The position numbers and the translations under genes are program-made. Below the pieces are notes generated by a model. The model did not search any database. It was given only the letters and a program-made list of their open reading frames with translations, and was not told the DNA's origin. A stretch of 64,000 bases of DNA from B1 sp044370475 (lineage in GTDB: Bacteria; Bacteroidota; Bacteroidia; UKL13-3): assembly GCA_044370475.1 (NCBI GenBank), contig JBILVK010000006.1, forward strand, positions 1 through 64,000. The letters are read 5' to 3'. This document shows positions 1 through 9,013 of this stretch, in pieces. The number at the start of each line of letters is the position of its first letter. Position 1 is the first letter of the stretch.

Positions 1-2
1 AC

Positions 3-509
3 ATAGGAAGATTCACTGCAAAATCATCATTTACTACCACCTTAATGAAGCCCTTAGAAGTTAGTTTTGAAAACACCTCGATTGATGCCGAATCTTATGT
101 TTGGCACTTTGGAGATGGAGATAGCTCTTATGCCTTTGCCCCAACTCACACCTACAAATCCGCCGGTATTTATGAGGTAAGTTTGCTAGCCAGCAAATGT
201 GGCGTGAGTCAAAAAAGCAGCAAAAATTTAAGCCTAAGCACTACGGGGAATATATCATTTGGCAATGCCTCAAATGCTTGGAAAATTTACCCAAATCCAA
301 GTGATCAGCATTTCTATGTAGCCGGTGAAAACAGCAAAGCAATCATGCTTTCCCTATACAATTTAAAGGGCCAAGAAATACTGTCTGAACCAATGACAGG
401 TAACTTAACAAAAGTGAACACCTGCGATTTGCCCGAAGGCTTTTATGTGCTTAGAATATTGGGAGAAAACTGCGAATTGGCTCGACAAAAATTGCTCATT
501 CAAAAATAA
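3..509 (+). CDS. C-terminal part of a T9SS-sorted PKD-domain protein (5' end outside window)
   Basis: The reading frame is open from the window edge, so only the last 168 codons of a longer exported protein are visible. The first in-frame ATG, at 45, is probably internal. The visible part starts with a PKD-like beta-sandwich, seen from the FGDG turn and the HTYKSAGIYEV strand. It ends in a type A T9SS C-terminal domain: IYPNPSDQ, then LYNLKGQE, then GFYVLRI and a basic end. Such domains carry proteins through the outer membrane by the type IX system, usually to the cell surface. The catalytic or binding portion is upstream and cannot be judged. It converges with the lipoprotein gene that ends at 674. 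Confidence 0.8.
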   Translation: MGRFTAKSSFTTTLMKPLEVSFENTSIDAESYVWHFGDGDSSYAFAPTHTYKSAGIYEVSLLASKCGVSQKSSKNLSLSTTGNISFGNASNAWKIYPNPSDQHFYVAGENSKAIMLSLYNLKGQEILSEPMTGNLTKVNTCDLPEGFYVLRILGENCELARQKLLIQK

Positions 510-641
510 GATTTTAAGGCTCTTTTTTAGCAGAATGACTTGTTAAAATACTTATAGTTAAAAGTGATGTATTTGCAAAATTTAGCTGGAGTAAAATACA
601 AGATATTTTTAGTTTCGGTATGGGTGCTTTTGGCTTAGTAA

Positions 642-663
642 AAAGTTAATTGCAAATAACTTT
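642..663. terminator. weak inverted repeat between convergent genes
   Basis: AAAGTTA at 642-648 and TAACTTT at 657-663 can form a 7-bp AT-rich stem with an 8-nt loop. It lies between two converging genes, just before the stop of the lipoprotein gene. The stem is weak, so the terminator role is only an inference. Confidence 0.25.
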
Positions 664-673
664 AAACTACCTA

Positions 674-1651
674 TTACAATCTTTGATACACAAAGGTGGG
701 ATGCCCTTTTTGTCCGCTTGCATTATAGAAATCGATGAACTTGAGTTTGTATAAAAAACCATCCTTATCTTCTATCACAAACACTTGATTTTTGGTCACG
801 GTATAACGCAAAGCATTTAAATCAAAATACTTCCAATCATACCCTATTTCATCTGCCTTTTTACCCAAGGTAATACTGCTTACATTTTCTTTGCTTATCT
901 CTTCAAATGACATCGTACGAGATTCATAAACCTTACAATTTTTTGTATTAATTAATGCACCACAAACATAGTAAGGTGTTATGGGAGTCATATGGTAATA
1001 GATATACCTATACTTAGTAAACACAATATCCCAATCATGGCTAGGCGGTTCAAAATTTACGGTACTCAATGCACATAAATCGAAATAAGTATAATTAGAT
1101 TGATGATTTCTTACAATGGTTTTAAGTGTCTGATTCTGTCCATTGATGTCTGCAAACAAAACAGAGAATTGATTGGCATCGCAAGAAATAATTTTCATTC
1201 TTAGGTAACGAGGTGTTGCCTTGGGACCTCTATCTACCAAGTATACTTCACCTTTGCTTATTAAGCTCTGAGGCTTCCACCATTCGCCAAACGCGGTAGA
1301 ATCTAAATCGCCATTGGGGTTATCCCATTGCCAATCTCCTTCTTTGGGCATAGGTATGTGAGTTTCTATGCAGGTGTCGTGACTATTAAATATCTGAACT
1401 TCGTTTCCACCATTTAGCATTAAATGGGCCGAACCAATGCCACTGCCAAAAGCAATGTCCCAATCTTTTAGTTTTTTCTTGTATTGCATGCCATTGTTGA
1501 GGCTGAAATAAACCACATGTTCGTAATTTTCTCCCAACTCAAAATCGGCCATGGTTTCACTTCCGGCTGGAGGTAAGACCCATAAAGGTTCTTCTTTAGC
1601 ACATGCGCTCAAAAGCAATGTAAATAAAACAAGGATGATAATTTTATTCAT
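674..1651 (-). CDS. HmuY-family lipoprotein (probable heme-binding)
   Basis: 325-aa lipoprotein. The start is the ATG at 1651, because the longer frame begins with TTG. A short signal peptide ends in the lipobox LLSAC, with Cys17 as the lipidated residue. The C-terminal half has the HmuY-family pattern: DWDIVFTKYR, then a YYVCGALIN segment, then IGYDWKYFD, then KDGFLYKLKFIDFYN and a terminal GHPTFVYQ strand. HmuY of Porphyromonas binds heme outside the cell and passes it to a TonB-dependent receptor. Here the receptor gene lies immediately upstream and overlaps by 8 bp, which implies translational coupling. The heme ligand is not identifiable by eye, so the ligand is inferred from family and context. 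Confidence 0.75.
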   Translation of the reverse strand: MNKIIILVLFTLLLSACAKEEPLWVLPPAGSETMADFELGENYEHVVYFSLNNGMQYKKKLKDWDIAFGSGIGSAHLMLNGGNEVQIFNSHDTCIETHIPMPKEGDWQWDNPNGDLDSTAFGEWWKPQSLISKGEVYLVDRGPKATPRYLRMKIISCDANQFSVLFADINGQNQTLKTIVRNHQSNYTYFDLCALSTVNFEPPSHDWDIVFTKYRYIYYHMTPITPYYVCGALINTKNCKVYESRTMSFEEISKENVSSITLGKKADEIGYDWKYFDLNALRYTVTKNQVFVIEDKDGFLYKLKFIDFYNASGQKGHPTFVYQRL

Positions 1652-3890
1652 TTTTTTCAAAGCTTATTTTTAAGGTAATAAAATAAAATCTACCCATGCC
1701 AACAGGCATTGAACTGCCGCCGCCACTGTGTGTAGAACCCACAGAATTAAATTGAATATTGGTTACATTTAACAGATTTTTTGCACCTAGTACCAGCACT
1801 ATCCCTTGTTTAAAAAATCGTTGGGTTAGGCTAAAATCAATATTAGAATAAGCAGCTACTTCTGTTTGATAAACCTCCTCATTGGCATCTAATGCAAAGC
1901 CAGGCAAGGCGCCATTGTACTTACAAAATACGTTTAAATCTGTATGTGTGCTCAGGATTCTATATACGCCATTTACCCTAAATTCATTGGCATAATTAAA
2001 GGGTTCTACCTCCTTTGTTAAACTTAATTGATTGAACCTACCCGTTAAACTATACCCTCCAGATAGCGTGACTTTTTTCCAAAAAAACTCCAGGTTTCCA
2101 TAAATGCCTTTGGTCTTATATTCATCAATATTGATATAGGTATACAATTGCGAATTAGGCTCAACCAGCGCCAAACTAATGAGGTTGCTAAGGTGATTGT
2201 AATATGCAGTTAATTCTGCTTTTAAATTAAGTTTCGGTGTGGGTTTAAGCCAAGTGAGTCCGGCACTAAAATTATTAGAATGCTCTGCTTTTAAATCCTC
2301 ATTTCCTTGAATGTTATGACTTACATCTACAAAAAACAAACTTAGCTCTTTTAGAGATGGCGCCCTAAATCCTCTTGAGTAAGAGCCCCTAAAAGCCAAC
2401 TCACTTGTGATATCAAACTTCGCATTTAAGCTTGGAATAATGGGTGCGCCATACCTGGTATTATATATAAAACGAATACCTGGATTCACTTTTAACCTTG
2501 AGATCGGTTTTACTTCTGCAATGTAAAATAAAGCATAATCGCCAATGGCTTGATAATCGCCTTTAAGTCTATCTCCACCGCCCATTTCGTAATTAAAATC
2601 ATAGCCCAATTGCGAATTAAATTTGCCTCCATTTCTGGTAGACAAGGTTCCTCTCGACAATAACAATTTAAAGAAGGAAGTATCGTGATCGTCTTGCGCA
2701 CTGCTTAAATCCTCGCTACCATTGACCAAGTTTTTAATATAGGTGGTCTTCGATCTTTTATAGGTAGAATAAGAGTTAATGAGATTTAAGGTTGCCTTGC
2801 GGGGCAATAAAAAATCTGAGTATAAAGAATGGTTCCAACGTGTGGTAACAAAGTAAAAATCTACCCCTGTTGCAGAGGTTGGTGTTACTATGGCAGTGTT
2901 TCTATTGATAATGGTTTCGGTGAAATATTGTGAGGCCAATCTATGACTTTGCTTCTTCATTTTATACATGAGTTGGGCATCTCCAAAATACTGCTCTTTG
3001 GGCTTCCATTGTTTCCATCTTTCAAACTCACCTTCACTTTCAGAATAGCCATCAAAGTAGTTTCTTCCAGCAGAACCACTTACTTGTAAATTGCGGTAAA
3101 AGGCACCAACATTAACATCTACATTATAGGTACCCACACTTTCGTAGTAAGAGTTAACACCCAATTTTAACAACTTGCTGCTGGGTCTTTTTGAGATTAA
3201 ATTAATAACTCCTCCCAATGCATCTGTGCCATAGATTACGCTCATGGGACCTTCAATAATCTCCACCCGTTCAATACGCGATAAATTGATTTGGCTCAGG
3301 TCTATATTGCCATCCATTCTACCAATAACGGGCACGCCATCTATGAGGATTTTAAGGTTTTGTCCGCCAATGCCCATCATGCTTATTTGCGAACCCAAAG
3401 CTCCGTCTTGTGAGATGCGAATATTCAATTCATTGCTGAGCAAATCTTTGAGATTTACTGCTCCTTGTGCTTGTATTTTCTTTTGGTCAATTACACGTAT
3501 GCGCTGAACCGATTTATCGCTAGTAGTGGCCTCAAACTGTCCGGTAACAACGGTTTCGGAGAGCGTGGTCTGATTAGATTTGAGGGCATAGTGGCGTTTG
3601 CACGCTTGTAAAAGGGTATCGCGTTTAAAACTAAAACCCACTCGGGTAAGCAGTATTTGCGTTGGACCATCAATTTCGAAGGAAGCAATTCCTTTTGCAT
3701 TGGTAAGTATGGTTCGCTCTTTCTGATTTTCCCGAATGGGTTTGCAAATAACTAAAGCATCTTCGAGGGGGTTCTTGTCTATGTCGGTAACCTGTATGGT
3801 AACCAATTGCTGTGCTTGGATAGGGGAATATAAAGCAATGATAATAACAAATATTGCTATCCAAATACCATATGAGAAGCTCCGCCTCAC
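1644..3890 (-). CDS. TonB-dependent outer-membrane receptor, heme-receptor-like
   Basis: 748 aa. The start is GTG at 3890, since no ATG exists near the N terminus in frame. A signal peptide ends near SPIQAQQ. A carboxypeptidase-regulatory-like domain follows (about residues 28-115), then a TonB-box-like SETVVTG. The plug domain includes GGQNLKILIDGVPV and IERVEIIEGPMSVIYGTDA, and a 22-strand-type barrel follows. The barrel contains FRAPSLKEL and GNEDL, resembling the FRAP and NPNL/NPDL signatures of heme receptors. It is the middle gene of a three-gene cassette, 10 bp downstream of a T9SS-sorted HmuY-like protein and overlapping a HmuY-like lipoprotein. The likely role is TonB-driven import of heme or a related porphyrin. 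Another ligand remains possible. Confidence 0.85.
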   Translation of the reverse strand: MRRSFSYGIWIAIFVIIIALYSPIQAQQLVTIQVTDIDKNPLEDALVICKPIRENQKERTILTNAKGIASFEIDGPTQILLTRVGFSFKRDTLLQACKRHYALKSNQTTLSETVVTGQFEATTSDKSVQRIRVIDQKKIQAQGAVNLKDLLSNELNIRISQDGALGSQISMMGIGGQNLKILIDGVPVIGRMDGNIDLSQINLSRIERVEIIEGPMSVIYGTDALGGVINLISKRPSSKLLKLGVNSYYESVGTYNVDVNVGAFYRNLQVSGSAGRNYFDGYSESEGEFERWKQWKPKEQYFGDAQLMYKMKKQSHRLASQYFTETIINRNTAIVTPTSATGVDFYFVTTRWNHSLYSDFLLPRKATLNLINSYSTYKRSKTTYIKNLVNGSEDLSSAQDDHDTSFFKLLLSRGTLSTRNGGKFNSQLGYDFNYEMGGGDRLKGDYQAIGDYALFYIAEVKPISRLKVNPGIRFIYNTRYGAPIIPSLNAKFDITSELAFRGSYSRGFRAPSLKELSLFFVDVSHNIQGNEDLKAEHSNNFSAGLTWLKPTPKLNLKAELTAYYNHLSNLISLALVEPNSQLYTYINIDEYKTKGIYGNLEFFWKKVTLSGGYSLTGRFNQLSLTKEVEPFNYANEFRVNGVYRILSTHTDLNVFCKYNGALPGFALDANEEVYQTEVAAYSNIDFSLTQRFFKQGIVLVLGAKNLLNVTNIQFNSVGSTHSGGGSSMPVGMGRFYFITLKISFEKNE

Positions 3891-3900
3891 TGATGAACTT

Positions 3901-5175
3901 TTAGTTGATTACTAATTTTTGAGTGGCACGGCTATTCGCTGTTTTCACCTCTACTACATAGATGCCTTGGTTCAGACCAGAAACATTGATGCTGTGTAAA
4001 ATGGTATTTGATGCTGCTTGATTGGATTGCAATACCAATTGTCCGTTTAGGTTATAAACGTTTACCTCACTTGCTTCAGAATTTGCATCATACAACACGC
4101 TTACATTTTCTGTTGCTGGGTTAGGATAAATGGCCATTTCAATGCGTGAATTACTAATAGAATTTAACCCAGTTGCAGGAGTTAATTTGGTTTTGTTAAA
4201 CACGGTAGTTCCTGTTGAAGAGCCAGCAAATCTAGTGAATTGCAGTTTCCAGAAAGCGCCATCTTTAGCTTTTACGAAATAGCAAAGTGAGTCGGCAATT
4301 TTAAAACTCATGCCAGCTAATACTTTCCAATCTGCACCAATTTCTGAAATATTATTGTTGGTATCTGCAATGAAATTTGTGAGCGTGGCATCTGCTACAG
4401 GTATGCCTCTTGCTTCTGCTACCTTTACGCCCGCATTGGTTAAGATTCCTGTTGATGGATAATACATGTTTGCACCTGCTTGAAAGGCTCTGTAACGTGT
4501 TAACATGAAATCCCAATCTGTTTTGTTTGGTTCTCTATCAATCACCGAATTGCTGAGTAGGTTTACATAAATAAAATTTCTATTTGAGAATCCACCACTT
4601 TGCCCAAAGGTATAATTGGTTTCGTTTGAGCCATCAATATTGGCAGTTCTGAGCGACCATGTACCTAAGGCTTTGCTAACAACAAATACTTTTTTGTAGC
4701 TGGTACCTGCTCCGTTATTAACTGCTAAAAGGTATAATCTTTGTCCGATTACATTGTGGCTATTGGCATCATACATGCCCCAACCATAATCATCGTTACC
4801 AGAAGAACTGCTGTTTAGCGCACCCATTTCCCAATCGGTATCCGAATTTTCTAATACTTTCCAAGCTTTGTAACCAGTGGTATCAAAACTTGCCCATTTG
4901 CTGGTATCGGTACCAGGCATTTCGTAGGCAACCACAGAGCCCATTCCAGAAGAGGAAGTCGCAGCATTGGTTCGAACCGAAACATTGAAGACACCGATAC
5001 TGAAGCCTAGTTGCCATTCGTTATTGGGACTAACCTTAACAGTACCTGTTTTAAGACTATAAAAAACATCGTTTGCATAAGCTGGGCCGGTAAGTATAGA
5101 ATCTTCTACTGTTTGGGCCTGAAGATTCAGCATTCCAAGAAAAAGTGCCACTGAAAATAATAAAGATTTTTTCAT
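3901..5175 (-). CDS. T9SS-sorted HmuY-family protein
   Basis: 424 aa with a signal peptide (MKKSLLFSVALFLGML...LQAQ). The body has HmuY-type landmarks: an N-terminal repeat of strands with NEWQLGFSIG, then TDWDFMLTRYRAF, then IGADWKVLAG, then KDGAFWKLQFTRFAG. The last 80 residues form a type A T9SS sorting domain (IYPNPATEN, VNVYNLNGQLV, GIYVVEVKT). It therefore appears to be a secreted or surface-exposed relative of the lipoprotein encoded two genes downstream. It is the first gene of the cassette, and the receptor gene follows after 10 bp. A plausible division is that this protein captures ligand outside the cell while the lipoprotein works at the receptor. That division is inferred. Confidence 0.75.
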   Translation of the reverse strand: MKKSLLFSVALFLGMLNLQAQTVEDSILTGPAYANDVFYSLKTGTVKVSPNNEWQLGFSIGVFNVSVRTNAATSSSGMGSVVAYEMPGTDTSKWASFDTTGYKAWKVLENSDTDWEMGALNSSSSGNDDYGWGMYDANSHNVIGQRLYLLAVNNGAGTSYKKVFVVSKALGTWSLRTANIDGSNETNYTFGQSGGFSNRNFIYVNLLSNSVIDREPNKTDWDFMLTRYRAFQAGANMYYPSTGILTNAGVKVAEARGIPVADATLTNFIADTNNNISEIGADWKVLAGMSFKIADSLCYFVKAKDGAFWKLQFTRFAGSSTGTTVFNKTKLTPATGLNSISNSRIEMAIYPNPATENVSVLYDANSEASEVNVYNLNGQLVLQSNQAASNTILHSINVSGLNQGIYVVEVKTANSRATQKLVIN

Positions 5176-5351
5176 TTTGTATTAAGTTTGAGCATACGAA
5201 ACTAGAGCGAGTTTGGAAGTGAAAAAATGATAAAACCCCAAAATGGCTAATATGACAAATTAGTTACAAAACGAAAATGTTAGAATTACGTGAGTGCTTC
5301 TTTCCACTTACATAATTTTTCATATATTGCCATTCAATCGCAATTATTTTT

Positions 5352-6944
5352 ATGGCAAATTTCTTTTACACAAAATCCTTACAAGACTTAATGAGGCACC
5401 ATGATGGGTCGCAACTTAAGCGAACCTTAACTGCGGCAAATTTAGTGGCCTTAGGTGTGGGTGCAATTATTGGTGCAGGTCTATTTGTTAGAACGGCTGC
5501 GGCTTCTGCGGAGGCTGCAGGTGCGGCTGTTACCATGAGTTTTATTATTGCTGCTGTTGGCTGTGCTTTTGCAGGCATTTGTTATGCAGAGTTTGCAGCT
5601 ATGATACCTATTGCAGGTAGCGCGTATGCGTATTCTTATGTAACCATGGGCGAGCTTGTGGCATGGATTATTGGTTGGGCGCTTATTATGGAATATGCAC
5701 TTGGAGCGGCAACTGTGGCCATTGCGTGGAGCGAGTATTTAAATAATCTCCTGGGTGGGGCCATACCTTATGAGTTCTGTCATTCCCCCTTTGAGAGTAT
5801 GAAAAAGGTAATAGGCCAAGAAAACATTGATCAAATATTGGCCATACATCCCAACTTGGCTGGCCAAGTGAAGAATGGTACTTTATTTTTGAGTGATGAA
5901 GTATATGAGCATTTAGCTTCAAACGTACAAGGCATTGTGCAAGTAACAAGTGGCTTAATTAACGCGCCAGCATTGGTTATTCTATTTTTATTAACCTTAT
6001 TGCTTATTAAAGGAACGCAAGAATCTGCTTTAGTAAATTCTGTCATCGTATTTATTAAGGTGGCTATCGTTTTGTTATTTATTGGTTTTGGATGGCAGTT
6101 TATAAATCCTGCAAACCACGAACCTTTTATGATTCCTGCCGACACTATTGGGCATGAGGGATTCTTTAAACATGGCTGGGGCGGAGTATTAGGTGGTGCT
6201 GCCATTGTATTCTTTGCCTTCATTGGTTTTGATGCCGTAAGTACTGCTGCACAAGAGGCAAAAAATCCGGCCAGAGATATGCCTATAGGTATTCTGGGTT
6301 CTTTAGTTATTTGCACCATTCTTTATATTTTATTTGGACATGTATTAACTGGTGTTGCCAATTGGGAAGAGTTTAAAACTGCGGGTAAGGAGGCTTCTGT
6401 TACCTACGCCATTAAGACCTATATGAAAGGCTACGAATGGCTTGGAACAAGCGTTACTGTTGCAATTCTAGCGGGCTTCTCTTCTGTAATATTAGTTATG
6501 TTAATGGGTCAGAGCAGGGTTTTCTTTAGCATGAGTAAAGATGGCTTATTACCAAAAGCATTTCATGAATTGCATCCTAAATTTAAAACACCTTATAAAG
6601 CAAATTGGATACTTCTTTTCTTTGTGGGCGCTTTTGCGGCTTTTGTACCCGGTAGCATTGCGGGCGATTTAACCAGCTTTGGAACCTTATTTGCGTTTGT
6701 TTTGGTGTGCTTAGGAATAATCATCATGCGTAAAAAAGAACCAGCACTTGTAAGGCCTTTTAAAACGCCTTTTGTTCCATTAATTCCTATCCTTGGCATG
6801 TTGGTTTGTGGTGCAATGATTATTAGTTTGCCTATTCCTACCCTGATTAGTGCAGTAATTTGGTTGGCATTTGGATTGCTAATTTATTTTGGATACTCTG
6901 CTGCCAATGCGCGCAAAATGAGAGAAAACCTAACGAAGTATTAA
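5352..6944 (+). CDS. APC-superfamily amino acid permease, cationic amino acid transporter type
   Basis: 530-aa inner-membrane transporter with about twelve hydrophobic segments. The first helix carries the APC signature GVGAIIGAGLFV, where the unwound helix binds the amino-acid backbone. Later segments include ELVAWIIGWALIMEYA and FFAFIGFDAVSTAAQEAKNPARDMPIGI, which are typical of the CAT/YfnA branch. An insertion of about 60 residues after the fourth helix (EFCHSPFESMKK...HLASNVQG) is periplasmic or cytoplasmic loop and makes the protein longer than minimal family members. It is transcribed alone between divergent and convergent neighbours and ends at a strong bidirectional terminator. The exact substrate cannot be read from the sequence. 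Confidence 0.9.
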   Translation: MANFFYTKSLQDLMRHHDGSQLKRTLTAANLVALGVGAIIGAGLFVRTAAASAEAAGAAVTMSFIIAAVGCAFAGICYAEFAAMIPIAGSAYAYSYVTMGELVAWIIGWALIMEYALGAATVAIAWSEYLNNLLGGAIPYEFCHSPFESMKKVIGQENIDQILAIHPNLAGQVKNGTLFLSDEVYEHLASNVQGIVQVTSGLINAPALVILFLLTLLLIKGTQESALVNSVIVFIKVAIVLLFIGFGWQFINPANHEPFMIPADTIGHEGFFKHGWGGVLGGAAIVFFAFIGFDAVSTAAQEAKNPARDMPIGILGSLVICTILYILFGHVLTGVANWEEFKTAGKEASVTYAIKTYMKGYEWLGTSVTVAILAGFSSVILVMLMGQSRVFFSMSKDGLLPKAFHELHPKFKTPYKANWILLFFVGAFAAFVPGSIAGDLTSFGTLFAFVLVCLGIIIMRKKEPALVRPFKTPFVPLIPILGMLVCGAMIISLPIPTLISAVIWLAFGLLIYFGYSAANARKMRENLTKY

Positions 6945-6986
6945 TTGAGGCAAGAGAAATTTTCTCTAAGCTGTTAAATGAAAAAA

Positions 6987-7023
6987 GAGGCTGTTTCATG
7001 GCATGAAACAGCCTCTTTTTTTT
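6987..7023. terminator. strong bidirectional intrinsic terminator
   Basis: A perfect 14-bp inverted repeat (6987-7000 pairing with 7002-7015, arm GAGGCTGTTTCATG) is flanked by six A residues on the left and eight T residues on the right. It lies between the convergent permease and esterase genes and should stop transcription from both sides. Confidence 0.9.
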
Positions 7024-7035
7024 ACCCTTATTTGA

Positions 7036-7950
7036 TTATGGTTTTAGCAAAAACTTTAAGGGAATAGCTACGCGTTGTTGCCAAGCTCTTTCATTGTGTT
7101 TAGCCCCTTCAAATCGTAGCGACATAAAATCTTTAGCGGAGCCATATCCGCTTTCTAAACACAATTCATCCATATAGTCTTGATGCTTTGCATACCAAGC
7201 ATCTAAGGTCTCAGAGCCACAATCAAAATATATTTTATGCTGTTTAGGATTTGGCAACCTATGCGCATAATACTCTATGTATGTTCTTGCGGTGCGCTCA
7301 TTGTTCTCTTTTAAACTCACTGGCCAATGGGTAGATATACATGCAACTCCTTTAATCATATCAGAGTATTTACACAATCCATATAAACTAATTAACCCAC
7401 CCATGCTTGAACCCATCATAAAGGTACTTTTCATATCTCCTTTGGTGGGATAATTTTGGTCAATAAAAGGCTTCAATTCAGTAAAGATAAACTCTAGATA
7501 AGCATTAGAAATGGAAGTGCCTCCGCGTTCCCATTTTAACTTGGTCTGACTAGCAGTATCAAGCTTATCAAAAGCATCTTGCGGATTGTATTCTAAAAAC
7601 CTTTTGGGGGTGTTCCAAATGCCAACAACTATGGTTTTTCTTATGAGTCCTAAGCGCAGCAAACTGTCCATGTTCTCATCTAAACGCCATTCCTCTCCAC
7701 CAAAAGAAAAGCCAGGAATAAACAAATTTTGTCCATCATGAACGTATAAAACAGCATACTTAGTAGCACCACTGGCATCAAAATTGGAAGGCAACCAGAC
7801 ATCAATATTTCGGGCATCTACCAAATTGCTTTTAAACTTCTCGTACCTTATTAAACGGCCAGTTAAATAGGCATCGCTTAATTCTTGTTGTGCCTGAACC
7901 AATCCATGCGACAGATAAAAACAAATAAATAATAACTTAAGTACTTTCAT
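7036..7950 (-). CDS. secreted esterase-D-type alpha/beta hydrolase
   Basis: 304 aa with a signal peptide ending at VQA-QQ. The fold is the putative-esterase (PF00756-like) type. It has VLYVHDGQNLF, the oxyanion strand TIVVGIWNT, the nucleophile elbow GSSMGG with Ser182, and a late FEGAKHNERAW containing the probable catalytic His. Related proteins act on siderophore, feruloyl or acyl esters, so the substrate is open. It shares DGQNLF and the GSS.G elbow with the T9SS esterase at 35191-36609, and the two are probably distant paralogues. It is a single gene facing the permease, with which it shares a terminator. Confidence 0.8.
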   Translation of the reverse strand: MKVLKLLFICFYLSHGLVQAQQELSDAYLTGRLIRYEKFKSNLVDARNIDVWLPSNFDASGATKYAVLYVHDGQNLFIPGFSFGGEEWRLDENMDSLLRLGLIRKTIVVGIWNTPKRFLEYNPQDAFDKLDTASQTKLKWERGGTSISNAYLEFIFTELKPFIDQNYPTKGDMKSTFMMGSSMGGLISLYGLCKYSDMIKGVACISTHWPVSLKENNERTARTYIEYYAHRLPNPKQHKIYFDCGSETLDAWYAKHQDYMDELCLESGYGSAKDFMSLRFEGAKHNERAWQQRVAIPLKFLLKP

Positions 7951-8004
7951 TACAGCAAAGGTGGGGCAATAAAATTGAATATAAAAATAGGTTAAGAAGC
8001 AAAG

Positions 8005-8736
8005 TTAATCTGTAAAGATTTCATGCAACACTGCAGGCGATTTTAAATCGCCAAAAACCATCAAATGAAGTTGATAATAACGCACCATTTTAGCGAGTAA
8101 ACTTCTGCGCGCAATTTGCGAAAATTTCTTGTCGTTAAAATCATCAAAACCCATGTTCATAAAGGCATGTAAGGCAAACCCTAATTCTCCTTTACAATAA
8201 TCTTGTGTTTGAGGCGAATCCTTAATAAATATGCCCTCTGCCATGCTAAAGTCGCACTGTTCTAATGAATAATTATTCTTAGGAAAAAACCCCAAATATT
8301 TACTCAATTGAACCATAAAAAAAACAGGGAAATTGGCTAAACTTCCTTCATATAAATCTACAATTTGAACCGCGTTAAAAATAAACTCAAACAACTGCGA
8401 ATCCTGCTGATTATCGTCGCGTAAACTCTTAGAAAGCAATTCTGCCATAAACATGGCTAAAGTCTGTTTTGTTAAATCAAAATGCAGCTCATTTAAAATG
8501 GGTAAGCTCTTTAATTCTTTTATTCTTTGTAAGTTCTTACTCTGTTGATGGTAAACTTCAAGCTCTAACAAACTCAATGGCAGCAGGTGACTTGGCTTAA
8601 TAGCAGCCTTCTTTCCACGCAAACCACTCACCATATAGCTTTGCAAACCATATACATCGGTATAGCATTTGAGCACCACACTCGATTCCGAATAAGGAAT
8701 GGTACCAATAACAATGCCTCTGCATTTAGCAAGCAT
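8005..8736 (-). CDS. recO: DNA repair protein RecO
   Basis: 243 aa, normal for RecO. The N-terminal OB fold is visible as CRGIVIGTIPYSESSVVLKCYT...GLQSYMVSGLRGKKA, followed by the helical domain typical of the family (LTKQTLAMFMAELLSKSL). RecO works with RecR and RecF to load RecA on SSB-coated single-stranded DNA during gap repair. I do not see the zinc-finger cysteines present in some family members, which is common in this phylum. It is the last gene of an overlapping minus-strand cluster, 4 bp after a small hypothetical gene. Confidence 0.85.
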   Translation of the reverse strand: MLAKCRGIVIGTIPYSESSVVLKCYTDVYGLQSYMVSGLRGKKAAIKPSHLLPLSLLELEVYHQQSKNLQRIKELKSLPILNELHFDLTKQTLAMFMAELLSKSLRDDNQQDSQLFEFIFNAVQIVDLYEGSLANFPVFFMVQLSKYLGFFPKNNYSLEQCDFSMAEGIFIKDSPQTQDYCKGELGFALHAFMNMGFDDFNDKKFSQIARRSLLAKMVRYYQLHLMVFGDLKSPAVLHEIFTD

Positions 8737-8740
8737 GCTT

Positions 8741-9013
8741 TTACCTTGAATTATGAGCTATTAAACCCTCTTTGGTGGCCAAATAAGAATAAGCGTGCAT
8801 GTTATCAGAATCGTAAATAAAACTACGCAAATAATCCTGCTTTTCGTCATCCCATTTCATGGCTACAACCATTTTCTTATGAATCAAAGTTTTTAAAGTA
8901 TCACCTACAATTGCAGGTGTATAGGAAACTTCCTCCAATATTTTCTCAAACGGCTCCACAAAATACAAGCAGTTTAATATGTCAAATTCTAAATCGTCTA
9001 TTTCTGGTATCAT
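8741..9013 (-). CDS. small hypothetical protein, possibly winged-helix
   Basis: 90 aa when started at the ATG at 9013. That ATG overlaps the stop of the glycosyltransferase gene in an ATGA arrangement. The longer frame reaching 9058 would run 48 bp into the upstream gene and is less likely. The sequence is acidic and helical (DLEFDILNCLYFVEPFEKIL), followed by SYTPAIVGDTLKTLIHKKMVVAM, which resembles a helix-turn-helix with a recognition helix. I cannot name a family. A role as a small regulator or partner of the neighbouring genes is a guess. Confidence 0.65.
   Translation of the reverse strand: MIPEIDDLEFDILNCLYFVEPFEKILEEVSYTPAIVGDTLKTLIHKKMVVAMKWDDEKQDYLRSFIYDSDNMHAYSYLATKEGLIAHNSR

Noticed and set aside
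5831..6319. 162-aa minus-strand open frame
   Set aside because: It lies fully inside the amino-acid permease gene, whose membrane helices and APC signature are clear. The antisense translation shows no family.
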